A stretch of 5,957 bases of DNA from an uncultured Prevotella sp. (GTDB taxonomy: Bacteria; Bacteroidota; Bacteroidia; Bacteroidales; Bacteroidaceae). The DNA lies in contig ONMG01000263.1 of NCBI GenBank assembly GCA_900318855.1, positions 1 through 5,957 of the forward strand. The letters run 5' to 3'. Below the pieces are notes generated by a model. It ran no database searches and had not been told where the DNA came from. It saw nothing but the letters and a program-made list of their open reading frames with translations. Positions within the stretch are counted from its first letter, which is position 1, and each line of letters starts with the position of its first letter. Positions 1 through 5,822 of this stretch are shown one piece after another. The position numbers were made by a program, and so were the translations under genes.

Positions 1-417
1 ATCGGATTGGCCAATCCCAATGCCATGTTGCTGGCCAATGCCGCCTTCGATGCTGTGATGAAGATAGGGTGGCCCGAGGGTCGCATTCCCCTCGCTGAGG
101 CTACGGTCTACCTGGCCACGAGTCCGAAGAGTAACTCTGCCTATCTCGGAGTGGACGCCGCACTGGAACTGGTGCGGGCGACAGGCAACCAGCCTGTGCC
201 GTTGCCGCTGCGCAATGCTCCCACCAAGCTGATGGCCGAGTTGGGCTACCACGACGGCTATAAGTATGCCCACGACTACCCCGATAACTTCGTGGAGCAA
301 CAGTATATGCCCGACGCCCTTCAGAACCGGCGACTGTGGCACGCGCAGCACTCGCCCGCGGAAGAGAAACTCTACCAGCGCATGCTGAAGTGCTGGGGAA
401 AACGATTTGAAAACTAA
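1..417 (+). CDS. rarA: Replication-associated recombination protein A (RarA/MgsA), C-terminal part, 5' truncated by the window edge
   Basis: The frame is open from base 1 and encodes the last 138 residues of a protein that is normally about 420-450 aa, so the AAA+ ATPase core lies outside the window. What remains is the C-terminal helical and oligomerisation region. Landmarks seen are IGLANPNAM at the start, the LAEATVYLATSPKSN stretch, PVPLPLRNAPTKLM, a GYHDGYKYAHDYP segment and YMPDAL near the end; together these are characteristic of the RarA/MgsA/WRNIP1 family. Known role of the family: a clamp-loader-like ATPase that acts in the cytoplasm at stalled or gapped replication forks with SSB and RecA. 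The TTG at base 7 is internal, not a start. The next gene follows after 18 nt on the same strand, suggesting co-transcription without an obvious functional link. Identity is near certain; the motor domain cannot be judged here. Confidence 0.95.
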   Translation: MGLANPNAMLLANAAFDAVMKIGWPEGRIPLAEATVYLATSPKSNSAYLGVDAALELVRATGNQPVPLPLRNAPTKLMAELGYHDGYKYAHDYPDNFVEQQYMPDALQNRRLWHAQHSPAEEKLYQRMLKCWGKRFEN

Positions 418-435
418 GTAATATATCAGCCATAT

Positions 436-1395
436 ATGAGAAAGATTATAGTACTCGACGGCTATGCCGCTAACCCTGGCGACCTCTCGTGGAAACCGCT
501 CGAAGAATGGGGTGAACTGACGGTCTACGACCGTACCGCTCCTTCCGAGGTAGTGGAACGTGCGCGCGGAGCAGAGATTGTGATGACCAATAAGGTGAAC
601 ATCGGTGCCGACATCATCAGCCAACTGCCCGAGCTCAAGATGATCAATGTGCTTGCTACGGGTTATAATGTGGTCGACATTGAGGCGGCCCGCAACGCAG
701 GTGTCATCATATGCAATATTCCCGCCTACAGCACCGACAGTGTGGCGCAGCTGACTTTTGCCCATATCCTCAACATTGTCAATCAGATAGGTCATTATGC
801 TGAAGAGAATCGTCAAGGCCGCTGGAGCCGCAATCCGGACTTCTGCTATTGGGATTCGCCGTTGCATGAGCTCTCGGGAAAGACGTTGGGCATCGTTGGA
901 CTGGGCCATATCGGCAGCAAGGTGGCCCGACTGGCCCGTGACTTCGGGATGGAGGTGTATGCCTTCACGAGCAAGAACTCATCCAGTCTGCCCGAGGGAA
1001 TACAGAAGACCACGATGGAGGGTCTTTTCGGCGTGAGCGACATCCTCACTCTGCACTGTCCGCTCACCCCCACCACACGCGAGCTCATCAACCACGAGAC
1101 GCTGAGGAAGATGAAGCAGGGAGCCATACTCATCAATACCGGTCGCGGTCCCTTGGTCAACGAAGAGGATGTGGCGGAGGCACTGCGTGACGGCCATCTG
1201 GGAGCCTACGGAGCCGACGTGATGTGTCAGGAGCCGCCCGAGGCCACCAACCCTCTGCTTTCGTGTCCGAATGCCTTCATCACGCCCCATATCGCCTGGG
1301 CCACCGTTGAGGCGCGCAAACGACTGATGGACATCGCCGTGGCCAATGTGAAGGCCTACGTTGCGGGAGAAGCCGTCAATGTAGTCAACGGCTAA
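436..1395 (+). CDS. D-2-hydroxyacid dehydrogenase, glycerate dehydrogenase / hydroxypyruvate reductase type
   Basis: This is a complete 319-aa protein of the usual length for the D-isomer-specific 2-hydroxyacid dehydrogenases, which reversibly reduce 2-oxoacids with NAD(P)H in the cytoplasm. Visible landmarks are the substrate loop LATGYNVVD (residues 73-81), the Rossmann motif GLGHIG (155-160), catalytic Arg237 in INTGRGPLVN, conserved Asp261, catalytic Glu266 in QEPPE, and catalytic His285 in ITPHIAW. The ATGYNxVD loop is typical of the glycerate dehydrogenase/hydroxypyruvate reductase (hprA-like) group, so hydroxypyruvate or glyoxylate is the likely substrate; this is inference. The second Rossmann strand ends AFTSK (176-180) without the acidic residue that usually holds NAD, which may mean NADP(H) use. 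The ATG lies 18 nt after rarA, with no Shine-Dalgarno sequence. The stop lies 3 nt before the next ATG, so it is probably translated from the same mRNA. Confidence 0.93.
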   Translation: MRKIIVLDGYAANPGDLSWKPLEEWGELTVYDRTAPSEVVERARGAEIVMTNKVNIGADIISQLPELKMINVLATGYNVVDIEAARNAGVIICNIPAYSTDSVAQLTFAHILNIVNQIGHYAEENRQGRWSRNPDFCYWDSPLHELSGKTLGIVGLGHIGSKVARLARDFGMEVYAFTSKNSSSLPEGIQKTTMEGLFGVSDILTLHCPLTPTTRELINHETLRKMKQGAILINTGRGPLVNEEDVAEALRDGHLGAYGADVMCQEPPEATNPLLSCPNAFITPHIAWATVEARKRLMDIAVANVKAYVAGEAVNVVNG

Positions 1396-1398
1396 GCT

Positions 1399-2043
1399 AT
1401 GATTTATTCCGATCCTCATCTGATTCACACGCTGCAGCAGGTCATCGAGTTCTTAGGAACCTTCGCCTTCGCCATCTCTGGCATACGTCATGCCGCTGCC
1501 AAGCACTATGACTGGTTCGGCGGTTTCGTCTGTGGCTTTGCCGTAGCCATTGGAGGCGGCACCATCCGTGATGTCATGTTGGGTGTCACTCCATTCTGGA
1601 TGACATCCTCCTTATATATAATATGTACGGTACTCGCACAGGTGGCCGTCATCGTGTTTGCCCAGTCGCTGAAGCGGCTGGCCAACGCATGGTTCGCCTT
1701 CGACACGCTCGGATTGGCCCTCTTCACGATAGCCGGCATCCAGAAGACCCTTGCCTGTGGTCATCCTTTCTGGGTGGCCGTCATCATGGGCTGTATCACG
1801 GGTGCGGCAGGAGGCGTCATCCGCGATGTGCTCCTCAACAACGAGCCCGTGATATTCCATAAGGAGATTTATGCCATGGCGAGTGTGTTAGGCGGGTTGC
1901 TCTACTGGCTGCTGTGCCTGCTGCATGTCAGTCCGAGTATCAACGTGGTGAGCACCTTTCTGCTGGTGTGTGTCATCCGTTTCCTCGCAGTGAAGTATCA
2001 CATCTCACTTCCCCTACTGAAGGATGAGAATGAAAAGCAATAA
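1399..2043 (+). CDS. TRIC / UPF0126 (YicG-like) family inner-membrane protein
   Basis: This is a 214-aa, strongly hydrophobic protein with an internal duplication. The first repeat covers about residues 14-60 and ends in AIGGGTIRDVMLG; the second covers about 100-146 and ends in AAGGVIRDVLLNNEP. Paired GG(G)xIRDV motifs after hydrophobic helices are the hallmark of the UPF0126/TRIC family, whose members have about seven transmembrane helices built from two inverted repeats. Prokaryotic TRIC proteins have been described as trimeric cation channels, while the E. coli relative YicG has been linked to glycine transport. The sequence alone does not settle which applies here. The C-terminal tail (KDENEKQ) is short and charged. 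The start is only 3 nt after the dehydrogenase stop, implying translational coupling. Length and both repeats are intact. Confidence 0.92.
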   Translation: MIYSDPHLIHTLQQVIEFLGTFAFAISGIRHAAAKHYDWFGGFVCGFAVAIGGGTIRDVMLGVTPFWMTSSLYIICTVLAQVAVIVFAQSLKRLANAWFAFDTLGLALFTIAGIQKTLACGHPFWVAVIMGCITGAAGGVIRDVLLNNEPVIFHKEIYAMASVLGGLLYWLLCLLHVSPSINVVSTFLLVCVIRFLAVKYHISLPLLKDENEKQ

Positions 2044-2071
2044 TATAATCTATCGCAACAACTATAATTAG

Positions 2072-2551
2072 ATGAATAAGTTGAGGATTCTACTAAGTGT
2101 TCTTTGTCTCTTTACCGTTACTACGTTGTGCCGGGCCAGTGAGCCCGCTTATGTGGGGCATGTCCGTCTGGGAAGCTCCTTCGAGAGTGCCCTGCAGTCG
2201 ATCGTCCGCGAGTTTGGTGAACCCACGACAAAGGATGCCAGTCAGATCATCTACAAGGACAAGGAATATGGAGGCTTCACCTTCGACGAGATAGCCTTCC
2301 GTTTCCGCAACACAAAGTTCAATGAGGCCCGCTTCACGATCCGTGCCGCCGGTAAGTATCAGGCCAGCCGAAAGGTGGCGGAGCTCTCTCAATGGCTCTC
2401 CAAGCGGTATTCCATCTCGAAAGACTACGACGACGGTGCTTATTTCTATGTGGGCGGTCTGGCTCCGAGTGGCATTGGCCGCCTCTTCACCATCTACCGG
2501 CGTAAATTCGACGGGGTGTGGCATGCCGTGCTCCGTTATGGACCGTTCTAA
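2072..2551 (+). CDS. Small exported protein of unknown function
   Basis: This 159-aa protein starts with a basic MNKLR and a hydrophobic run (residues 6-19), ending around CRA|SEP, so a type I signal peptide cleaved near residue 22 is likely. Cys20 does not sit in a good lipobox. The mature part is about 135 aa. It opens with VRLGSSFESALQSIVREFGEP, a pattern resembling the short alpha-beta unit of BamE/SmpA-like proteins (GxxxxxVxxxLGxP). A YGGFTFDEIAFRF stretch and a basic aromatic C-terminus (FDGVWHAVLRYGPF) follow. No catalytic motif is recognisable, and the family could not be named. It lies 28 nt after the TRIC gene and about 21 nt before the DUF3256 gene, both also envelope or exported proteins, so a periplasmic role is plausible but inferred. 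That it is a real gene is supported by the signal peptide, the operon position and the length of the frame. Confidence 0.82.
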   Translation: MNKLRILLSVLCLFTVTTLCRASEPAYVGHVRLGSSFESALQSIVREFGEPTTKDASQIIYKDKEYGGFTFDEIAFRFRNTKFNEARFTIRAAGKYQASRKVAELSQWLSKRYSISKDYDDGAYFYVGGLAPSGIGRLFTIYRRKFDGVWHAVLRYGPF

Positions 2552-2572
2552 GATTTTCAATAACGATTGACG

Positions 2573-3208
2573 ATGACAATGAGAAAGACTTTTTTTCTTT
2601 TGGCTCTTCTTCTGCCTCTGTGGTGCTCGGCGTCGGGTGCTTCGGTACGCGATGCGTGGCTGTCGATGCCCGATAGCCTCAGTCCTTATCTGGATAAGAA
2701 CTTGCGACAGGAACTGGTTGAACTATATGATTTGAAGGTAAAGGCAGAGGTGAAGAATCTGCTTAACGGGAACTCGGTAATGGATTCGCTTACAACAGAT
2801 TATCTGTCAGTGAAGTTGTCTCCTTCTGCCACCCTTCAGATGCAGATGCTGCCCACAGCAGGTGGAGATTCCATGATTTGTCTGGTTCGCTCCTACTATG
2901 GTCCTGCTGCAGAAAGTGAGGTGACACTCTATCATAAGGATTGGACACTTGCCCAGACGTTGAATCTCACGGAAGGTGGGGTAGGGGCTTATGTGGCCAA
3001 GCCCGACACGATGAGCAGTGAGCGTTTCCAGACGTTGACCGACTATCTGAGTCCGCTGTTAGTGGAAGCTCAACTGCAACCTGCCAATGCTACGTTGCTC
3101 CTCAGGCCCTCCGTGCCATTGGCGTCGAAGGTTGACAGAAAGGCTGTGGAAGCAATTGTCACGGCGCGCAAGCTGAAGTGGACGGGCCGTGAGTTCAGTG
3201 CCCGTTGA
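2573..3208 (+). CDS. DUF3256 family exported protein
   Basis: This is a 211-aa protein when started at the ATG at 2573. A TTG six bases upstream keeps the frame open but is a poorer start, and the ATG at 2579 (MRKTFF) is equally possible. Residues 4-23 form a signal peptide (basic MRK, then FFLLALLLPLW, then CSASGA). The mature N-terminus carries the pattern WLSMPDSLSPYLDKNLRQEL (about 29-48), YDLKVKAEVKNLLNG, and MDSLTTDYLSVKLSPSATLQ. It continues with a MLP...SMICLVRSYYGPAAES segment near 92-115. This order is the signature of DUF3256, a Bacteroidetes family of secreted or periplasmic proteins with no established function. It is the last gene of the leading block; a GC-rich inverted repeat begins at its stop codon. 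Nothing appears truncated. Family assignment rests on remembered motif order rather than a search. Confidence 0.88.
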   Translation: MTMRKTFFLLALLLPLWCSASGASVRDAWLSMPDSLSPYLDKNLRQELVELYDLKVKAEVKNLLNGNSVMDSLTTDYLSVKLSPSATLQMQMLPTAGGDSMICLVRSYYGPAAESEVTLYHKDWTLAQTLNLTEGGVGAYVAKPDTMSSERFQTLTDYLSPLLVEAQLQPANATLLLRPSVPLASKVDRKAVEAIVTARKLKWTGREFSAR

Positions 3209-3272
3209 TGCGTATGATAGGGGGTAGTCCTTGCTGACGTTTTCCCCCGCATCGTGTCGCCGATGTTTGAGA
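3207..3272 (+). terminator. Hairpin region after the DUF3256 gene, possible terminator
   Basis: GATGCG (3207-3212, overlapping the stop codon) is complementary to CGCATC (3248-3253). Just inside it, GGGGG (3220-3224) can pair with CCCCC (3244-3248), giving a stacked helix of about 10 bp with a 7-nt bulge on the 5' side. An alternative hairpin CATCG-TGTCGC-CGATG (3250-3265) uses part of the same bases and is followed by TTT, with a second T run (TTTT) near 3278-3282. The T tracts are weak, so this is a modest terminator candidate. Its position between the last gene of one block and the promoter of the next fits the role. Confidence 0.4.
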
Positions 3273-3301
3273 TTTCGTCTTTTACCCACACGATAAAACC
3301 G

Positions 3302-3322
3302 TCGGAAAATTGGTTATTCCGA
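3302..3322. promoter_or_regulatory. Inverted repeat around the -33 element, candidate operator
   Basis: TCGGAA (3302-3307) and TTCCGA (3317-3322) are perfect reverse complements separated by 9 nt. The -33 TTG lies inside the spacer. The right arm abuts an 8-bp palindrome, GATTAATC (3321-3328), between the two promoter elements. A dimeric regulator bound here would cover the promoter. No regulator gene is visible in the window, so the function is inferred from position and symmetry only. Confidence 0.4.
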
Positions 3323-3340
3323 TTAATCTTGTTACTTTTG
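3310..3340 (+). promoter_or_regulatory. Bacteroidetes-type promoter (-33/-7) upstream of the AIPR cassette
   Basis: TACTTTTG at 3333-3340 matches the Bacteroidetes -7 consensus TAnnTTTG at every defined position. TTG at 3310-3312 matches the -33 element, with 20 nt between the two, which is within the known spacing range. Transcription would start near 3346-3348 and run rightward through a leader of about 350 nt into the AIPR gene. This is the only clear promoter of this class I found in the window. Confidence 0.75.
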
Positions 3341-3365
3341 CACATTCTAAGGCTGTAAGCCGGAG

Positions 3366-3491
3366 ATGATGAGGCACAGTCATGTTGAAAGTCTGCGGTA
3401 CACATTGATACCCAAAGTGGACTTGGTGACTCCCTTCCGTCACTTGTGTCAGTCAAATGATACAAGGAGGAGGGGGTGTAAGCGTCAATAA
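3366..3491 (+). CDS. Possible 41-codon leader ORF
   Basis: An ATG at 3366 (followed by a second ATG) opens a frame of 41 codons ending TAA at 3489-3491. It lies about 20 nt downstream of the start point predicted from the -7 element, a normal 5' UTR length. The product would be basic, ending RRRGCKRQ, with no signal peptide, membrane segment or motif I recognise. It could be a leader peptide, a small protein or a chance frame. Support is positional only. Confidence 0.22.
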   Translation: MMRHSHVESLRYTLIPKVDLVTPFRHLCQSNDTRRRGCKRQ

Positions 3492-3567
3492 GTACCATTA
3501 GCCACCACTGCACAGCAATCCATGCAGCAGCCCATCGTGCTCCCTCCCTTGAACCCTGGAAAAGTCC

Positions 3568-3590
3568 GCTTCAGTAGCAATAACAATCGC
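3568..3590 (+). repeat. 23-nt repeat, copy 1
   Basis: This is the first of three copies of a unit of the form GCTTCxxTxGCAATAACAA followed by two variable bases and GC. It matches copy 2 at 18 of 23 positions, including an uninterrupted GCAATAACAA core, and lies exactly 60 nt before it. It is in the leader of the AIPR gene. Function unknown. Confidence 0.5.
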
Positions 3591-3627
3591 ATCTGAGCCA
3601 AGAGAGAAGTCTGTGGAACGTCCCTTA

Positions 3628-3650
3628 GCTTCCATGGCAATAACAACAGC
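3628..3650 (+). repeat. 23-nt repeat, copy 2 (left of the AIPR gene)
   Basis: It matches copy 3 at 19 of 23 positions. The best part, TCC[A/G]TGGCAATAACAACA, agrees at 17 of 18 positions with 5605-5622. It ends 50 nt before the AIPR start codon, so with copy 3 it forms a direct repeat bracketing AIPR and the small coupled ORF. Confidence 0.55.
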
Positions 3651-3700
3651 CTCGCTTGCATGACTGGCTTAGTATATCCAACTCTCAATTGCTCTTTGAT

Positions 3701-5464
3701 ATGACCATATTAGAAAACATACAGACAGAGATACAGCAACCCTATTACCGTCAGAACTTTGCCAATGATGGCCAACGTTTTGTTGCTTGGTACATGAGGA
3801 ACATCCATCTGCTTGACCAGTGTCAGACGAAGGATGCCGTCACTGATGGTGCCAACGACAAGCAGATAGATGCTGTATATATTGACGAGGACGAACAGAA
3901 GATATATGTTGTTCAGGGCAAGTACTACACGGGAGATAGTATCAATGCCGAACCCGTGCGTGAAGTCATTTCCTCGTGGACACAGTTCTACGACTTATCC
4001 AAACTGCAGGAAAATGCCAACGAGAAATTGAAACGAAAGATTGCAGAGATAGCGAATGCGCTTGAGGAGGATTCCTACTGTGTATGTTTTGAGCTCGTCA
4101 CGACGTCGATGTTTTCTCCTGAGGCTGAGCGGGATATAGAGATGTTCCAAGCGCGACTGGCCGAGAATGACGACTCCGACCTCAATGCGCTGTTCAGCGC
4201 CGTGGATAGGGATGGGCTCCAGGAGCTTTACAACCGTGTCTTGGAACAGACCAACCCGGTGTTGAACTACATCGTTACACTTCCTCAGGGGAAATATCTT
4301 AATGCAGAGATAAGTCAGACGAAGGTGCTCATTGTGGCTATGCCTTTGAAGGAATGCATCAAGTTGCCGGGCATAAAAGATGGTACGCTGTTTCAGAAGA
4401 ATGTGCGACAGAGTTTGGGTATCAACAATACTGTCAACAAGAAGATAAAGAAGACCATCAATGACCCCAACAAGTGTCATGACTTTTTCTTCTTCCACAA
4501 TGGTATTACCGCTATCTGCAATAAGATGGAGAATTTGGGCAGTGACACATTCAAGTTCTATGGGTTGAATGTCGTGAATGGCTGTCAGTCACTGAATACG
4601 ATTCTCAGTTGCAGTGAAAATGTGAAAAAGCGGGACGACTCCTATGTCCTTATTCGTTTTTATGAGATACCGCAAAGAGACAGGGCTGATTCCATCAGTA
4701 TTAATACGAATACACAGAGTGCAGTCAAGGCAAGAGACTTGCGCAGCAATAGCAAGCAGGTGCTAAGACTGAAAAAAGCTTACGAGCAGAAGTATCCCGA
4801 TGGATTCTTTGCTACAAAACGCGGAGAGCAGGTGCCTGCCGATAAGGATAAAGCGCTAACGATAGATTTGTCGCTGCTTGGAAAGGAGCTGATGGCTTGG
4901 TATATGCAGCGTCCTAATCTTTCTTACGGAGAGACCAAGATTTTCGACAAGTATTTCTCTACGCTGTTCAAGAAAGATTATTTGCCCGAAGATGTCTATG
5001 CCCTCAACTTCTGGATGAACAAGATACTCAGTGCCTGGTCGGAGGAGAATCCGTTGGGACTGAACGATATCCTGCTCACGATGAAGGCCTATGCACCTTA
5101 TCATATGCTCTTTGCCGTGTCAGCCATTTTTGCACAGTGCAACAATCAAACCAATGTACCGGCACCGTCAGAGTGTTTTCGACTCGCCAAGGACAATAGT
5201 CTGGCTGATGTTGTAATGGCGATAGCGGCTAATTGTCTCAACAACGCTATTGTGTCGGAGCAGACCAGCAGTGAACAAAACGGCCGTACATTCATTCCGC
5301 AGAACTGGGTTAAGAGCAAGGCCTCTATCAGTGGCATCCAATCAGCTATCATCAATTATTTCTCCTTCCTGCCGTCGATGAATGTCGATATGTTTAAGCA
5401 ACTGCATTCAGGCTTGAAGATGGACCCCGTGCATTTCTCTTATCGGGTACAGGCTGATGACTGA
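3701..5464 (+). CDS. AIPR-family abortive-infection phage-resistance protein with N-terminal PD-(D/E)XK-like nuclease motif
   Basis: This is a 587-aa protein from the ATG at 3701. The frame extends 15 codons upstream to a TTG, but family homology begins at MTILENIQTEI. Near the N-terminus, DGANDKQIDAVYID (residues 49-62) followed by IYVVQGKYY (68-76) gives Asp57 and Gln72-x-Lys74, the D...QxK form of the PD-(D/E)XK nuclease site also seen in Mrr-like enzymes. The AIPR domain follows with NVRQSLGINN (234-243), FHNGIT (265-270), NVVNGCQS (290-297) and NTNTQSAVKARDLRSN (335-350), the conserved order of this family. The family was named after lactococcal abortive infection; nucleic-acid cleavage in the cytoplasm on infection is the inferred role. 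The length is normal and the frame intact. It has its own promoter and long leader, is more AT-rich than the genes to its left, and its stop overlaps the next start, all fitting an acquired defence gene. Confidence 0.9.
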   Translation: MTILENIQTEIQQPYYRQNFANDGQRFVAWYMRNIHLLDQCQTKDAVTDGANDKQIDAVYIDEDEQKIYVVQGKYYTGDSINAEPVREVISSWTQFYDLSKLQENANEKLKRKIAEIANALEEDSYCVCFELVTTSMFSPEAERDIEMFQARLAENDDSDLNALFSAVDRDGLQELYNRVLEQTNPVLNYIVTLPQGKYLNAEISQTKVLIVAMPLKECIKLPGIKDGTLFQKNVRQSLGINNTVNKKIKKTINDPNKCHDFFFFHNGITAICNKMENLGSDTFKFYGLNVVNGCQSLNTILSCSENVKKRDDSYVLIRFYEIPQRDRADSISINTNTQSAVKARDLRSNSKQVLRLKKAYEQKYPDGFFATKRGEQVPADKDKALTIDLSLLGKELMAWYMQRPNLSYGETKIFDKYFSTLFKKDYLPEDVYALNFWMNKILSAWSEENPLGLNDILLTMKAYAPYHMLFAVSAIFAQCNNQTNVPAPSECFRLAKDNSLADVVMAIAANCLNNAIVSEQTSSEQNGRTFIPQNWVKSKASISGIQSAIINYFSFLPSMNVDMFKQLHSGLKMDPVHFSYRVQADD

Positions 5465-5567
5465 AAATATTCTTGATCATTACAACGATTGGGACGAGAA
5501 TACCATCTTGAGTCGTCAAAAGCAAATGGCAAAGAGGGCGGTCTATATTTGGAAATTGAATTTCTAA
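5457..5567 (+). CDS. Small 36-codon ORF translationally coupled to AIPR, possibly a truncated gene
   Basis: The ATG overlaps the AIPR stop (ATGACTGA, 8-nt overlap), a classic coupling arrangement. The frame runs 36 codons to TAA at 5565-5567. The N-terminus MTENILDHYNDWDEN resembles the start of some small class I SAM-dependent methyltransferases (a YxxxDE segment), but the rest (SRQKQMAKRAVYIWKLNF) has no motif I can place. It may be the stump of a second operon gene, with the decayed ATPase fragment beyond marking the deletion joint, or a genuine short partner protein. The overlap supports real translation; identity is unknown. Confidence 0.4.
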   Translation: MTENILDHYNDWDENTILSRQKQMAKRAVYIWKLNF

Positions 5568-5601
5568 GTCATTATCTGATAAGACCGCGAAGTGTTCATG
5601 A

Positions 5602-5624
5602 GTGTCCGTGGCAATAACAACAAC
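5602..5624 (+). repeat. 23-nt repeat, copy 3 (right of the AIPR gene)
   Basis: This is the same unit as at 3628-3650, matching at 19 of 23 positions, with an identical TGGCAATAACAACA stretch of 14 nt (5609-5622 versus 3635-3648). It lies between the small coupled ORF and the ATPase fragment. The distance between copies 2 and 3 is 1974 nt. Confidence 0.5.
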
Positions 5625-5636
5625 TACGATATATGA

Positions 5637-5822
5637 GTGCGCCGTTTGCCATCCAATGGAAATATGCTCATCATGACCACGCATAGCCCATATCTCATTA
5701 ATTATTTTTTACTGGCTATCAAGGCGAATAGTATTGCAGTGAAATTTCCAGAATCATTTATTTTTTTAGACCATCCCCTTTGCATGCACGTCAGTGTCGA
5801 AGGATGTAGAATGTACACTTAG
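5637..5822 (+). pseudogene. Fragment of an AAA/OLD-type ATPase (C-terminal TTHSP region)
   Basis: An open frame from a GTG at 5637 to a TAG at 5820-5822 encodes NGNMLIMTTHSPYLINYF followed by LLAIKAN (codons 7-31, about 5655-5729). The TTHSPYLINY motif, with the switch histidine, is characteristic of the late part of the ATPase core in RecF/OLD-like AAA proteins (AAA_15/AAA_21 type). In an intact protein it lies several hundred residues after Walker A. Here there is no Walker A, Q-loop or Walker B upstream, and after about codon 31 the sequence no longer resembles the family. It is therefore a remnant, not a working gene. A related ATPase begins 28 nt beyond its stop, suggesting repeated gain or rearrangement of such genes here. 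Confidence 0.6.

Larger units (their letters stand above)
3341..3700 (+). other. Long leader between promoter and AIPR gene, no recognisable gene
   Basis: About 350 nt separate the predicted transcription start from the AIPR ATG, long for a bacterial 5' UTR. Possible helices are GTGAC/GTCAC (3426-3430 with 3439-3443), CTGCA/TGCAG (3508-3512 with 3523-3527), and a longer-range pairing of CAAGGAGG (3463-3470) with CCTCCCTTG (3543-3551, one bulged base). The last would bury the only Shine-Dalgarno-like AGGAGG in the region. Two copies of a 23-nt repeat lie in the distal part. It could be a regulatory leader, a separate small RNA, or remnants of an older gene. I do not recognise a known riboswitch or RNA family. 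Confidence 0.35.

Noticed and set aside
979..1428. 149-codon minus-strand frame opposite the dehydrogenase
   Set aside because: It is a shadow frame fully antisense to the catalytic half of a conserved enzyme, arising from the GC-rich codon pattern.
3070..3513. 147-codon minus-strand frame overlapping the DUF3256 3' end and the leader
   Set aside because: Its N-terminal half reads across the strong plus-strand promoter and its C-terminal half is antisense to DUF3256. No motif or plausible start context was found; most likely a chance frame.
3568..3650. CRISPR-like array (two units 60 nt apart)
   Set aside because: There are only two degenerate copies, the units are not identical, the third copy lies 2 kb away, and no cas gene is present.
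3656..3700. TTG at 3656 as the AIPR start
   Set aside because: The 15 extra residues do not fit the family's N-terminus, overlap the repeat-bearing leader and lack a ribosome site. The ATG at 3701 begins the conserved MTILENIQ segment.
3568..5624. Diversity-generating retroelement template/variable repeats (the repeat contains AAT-AAC-AAC runs)
   Set aside because: The shared segments are only about 23 nt, differences are not confined to adenine positions, and there is no reverse transcriptase in the window.
5394..5684. 96-codon minus-strand frame covering the AIPR end and the small coupled ORF
   Set aside because: It is antisense to AIPR's conserved end and to the coupled ORF, with no recognised domain. 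The ATGA overlap favours the plus strand. Kept only as a note because its VVVVIATDT segment coincides with repeat copy 3.
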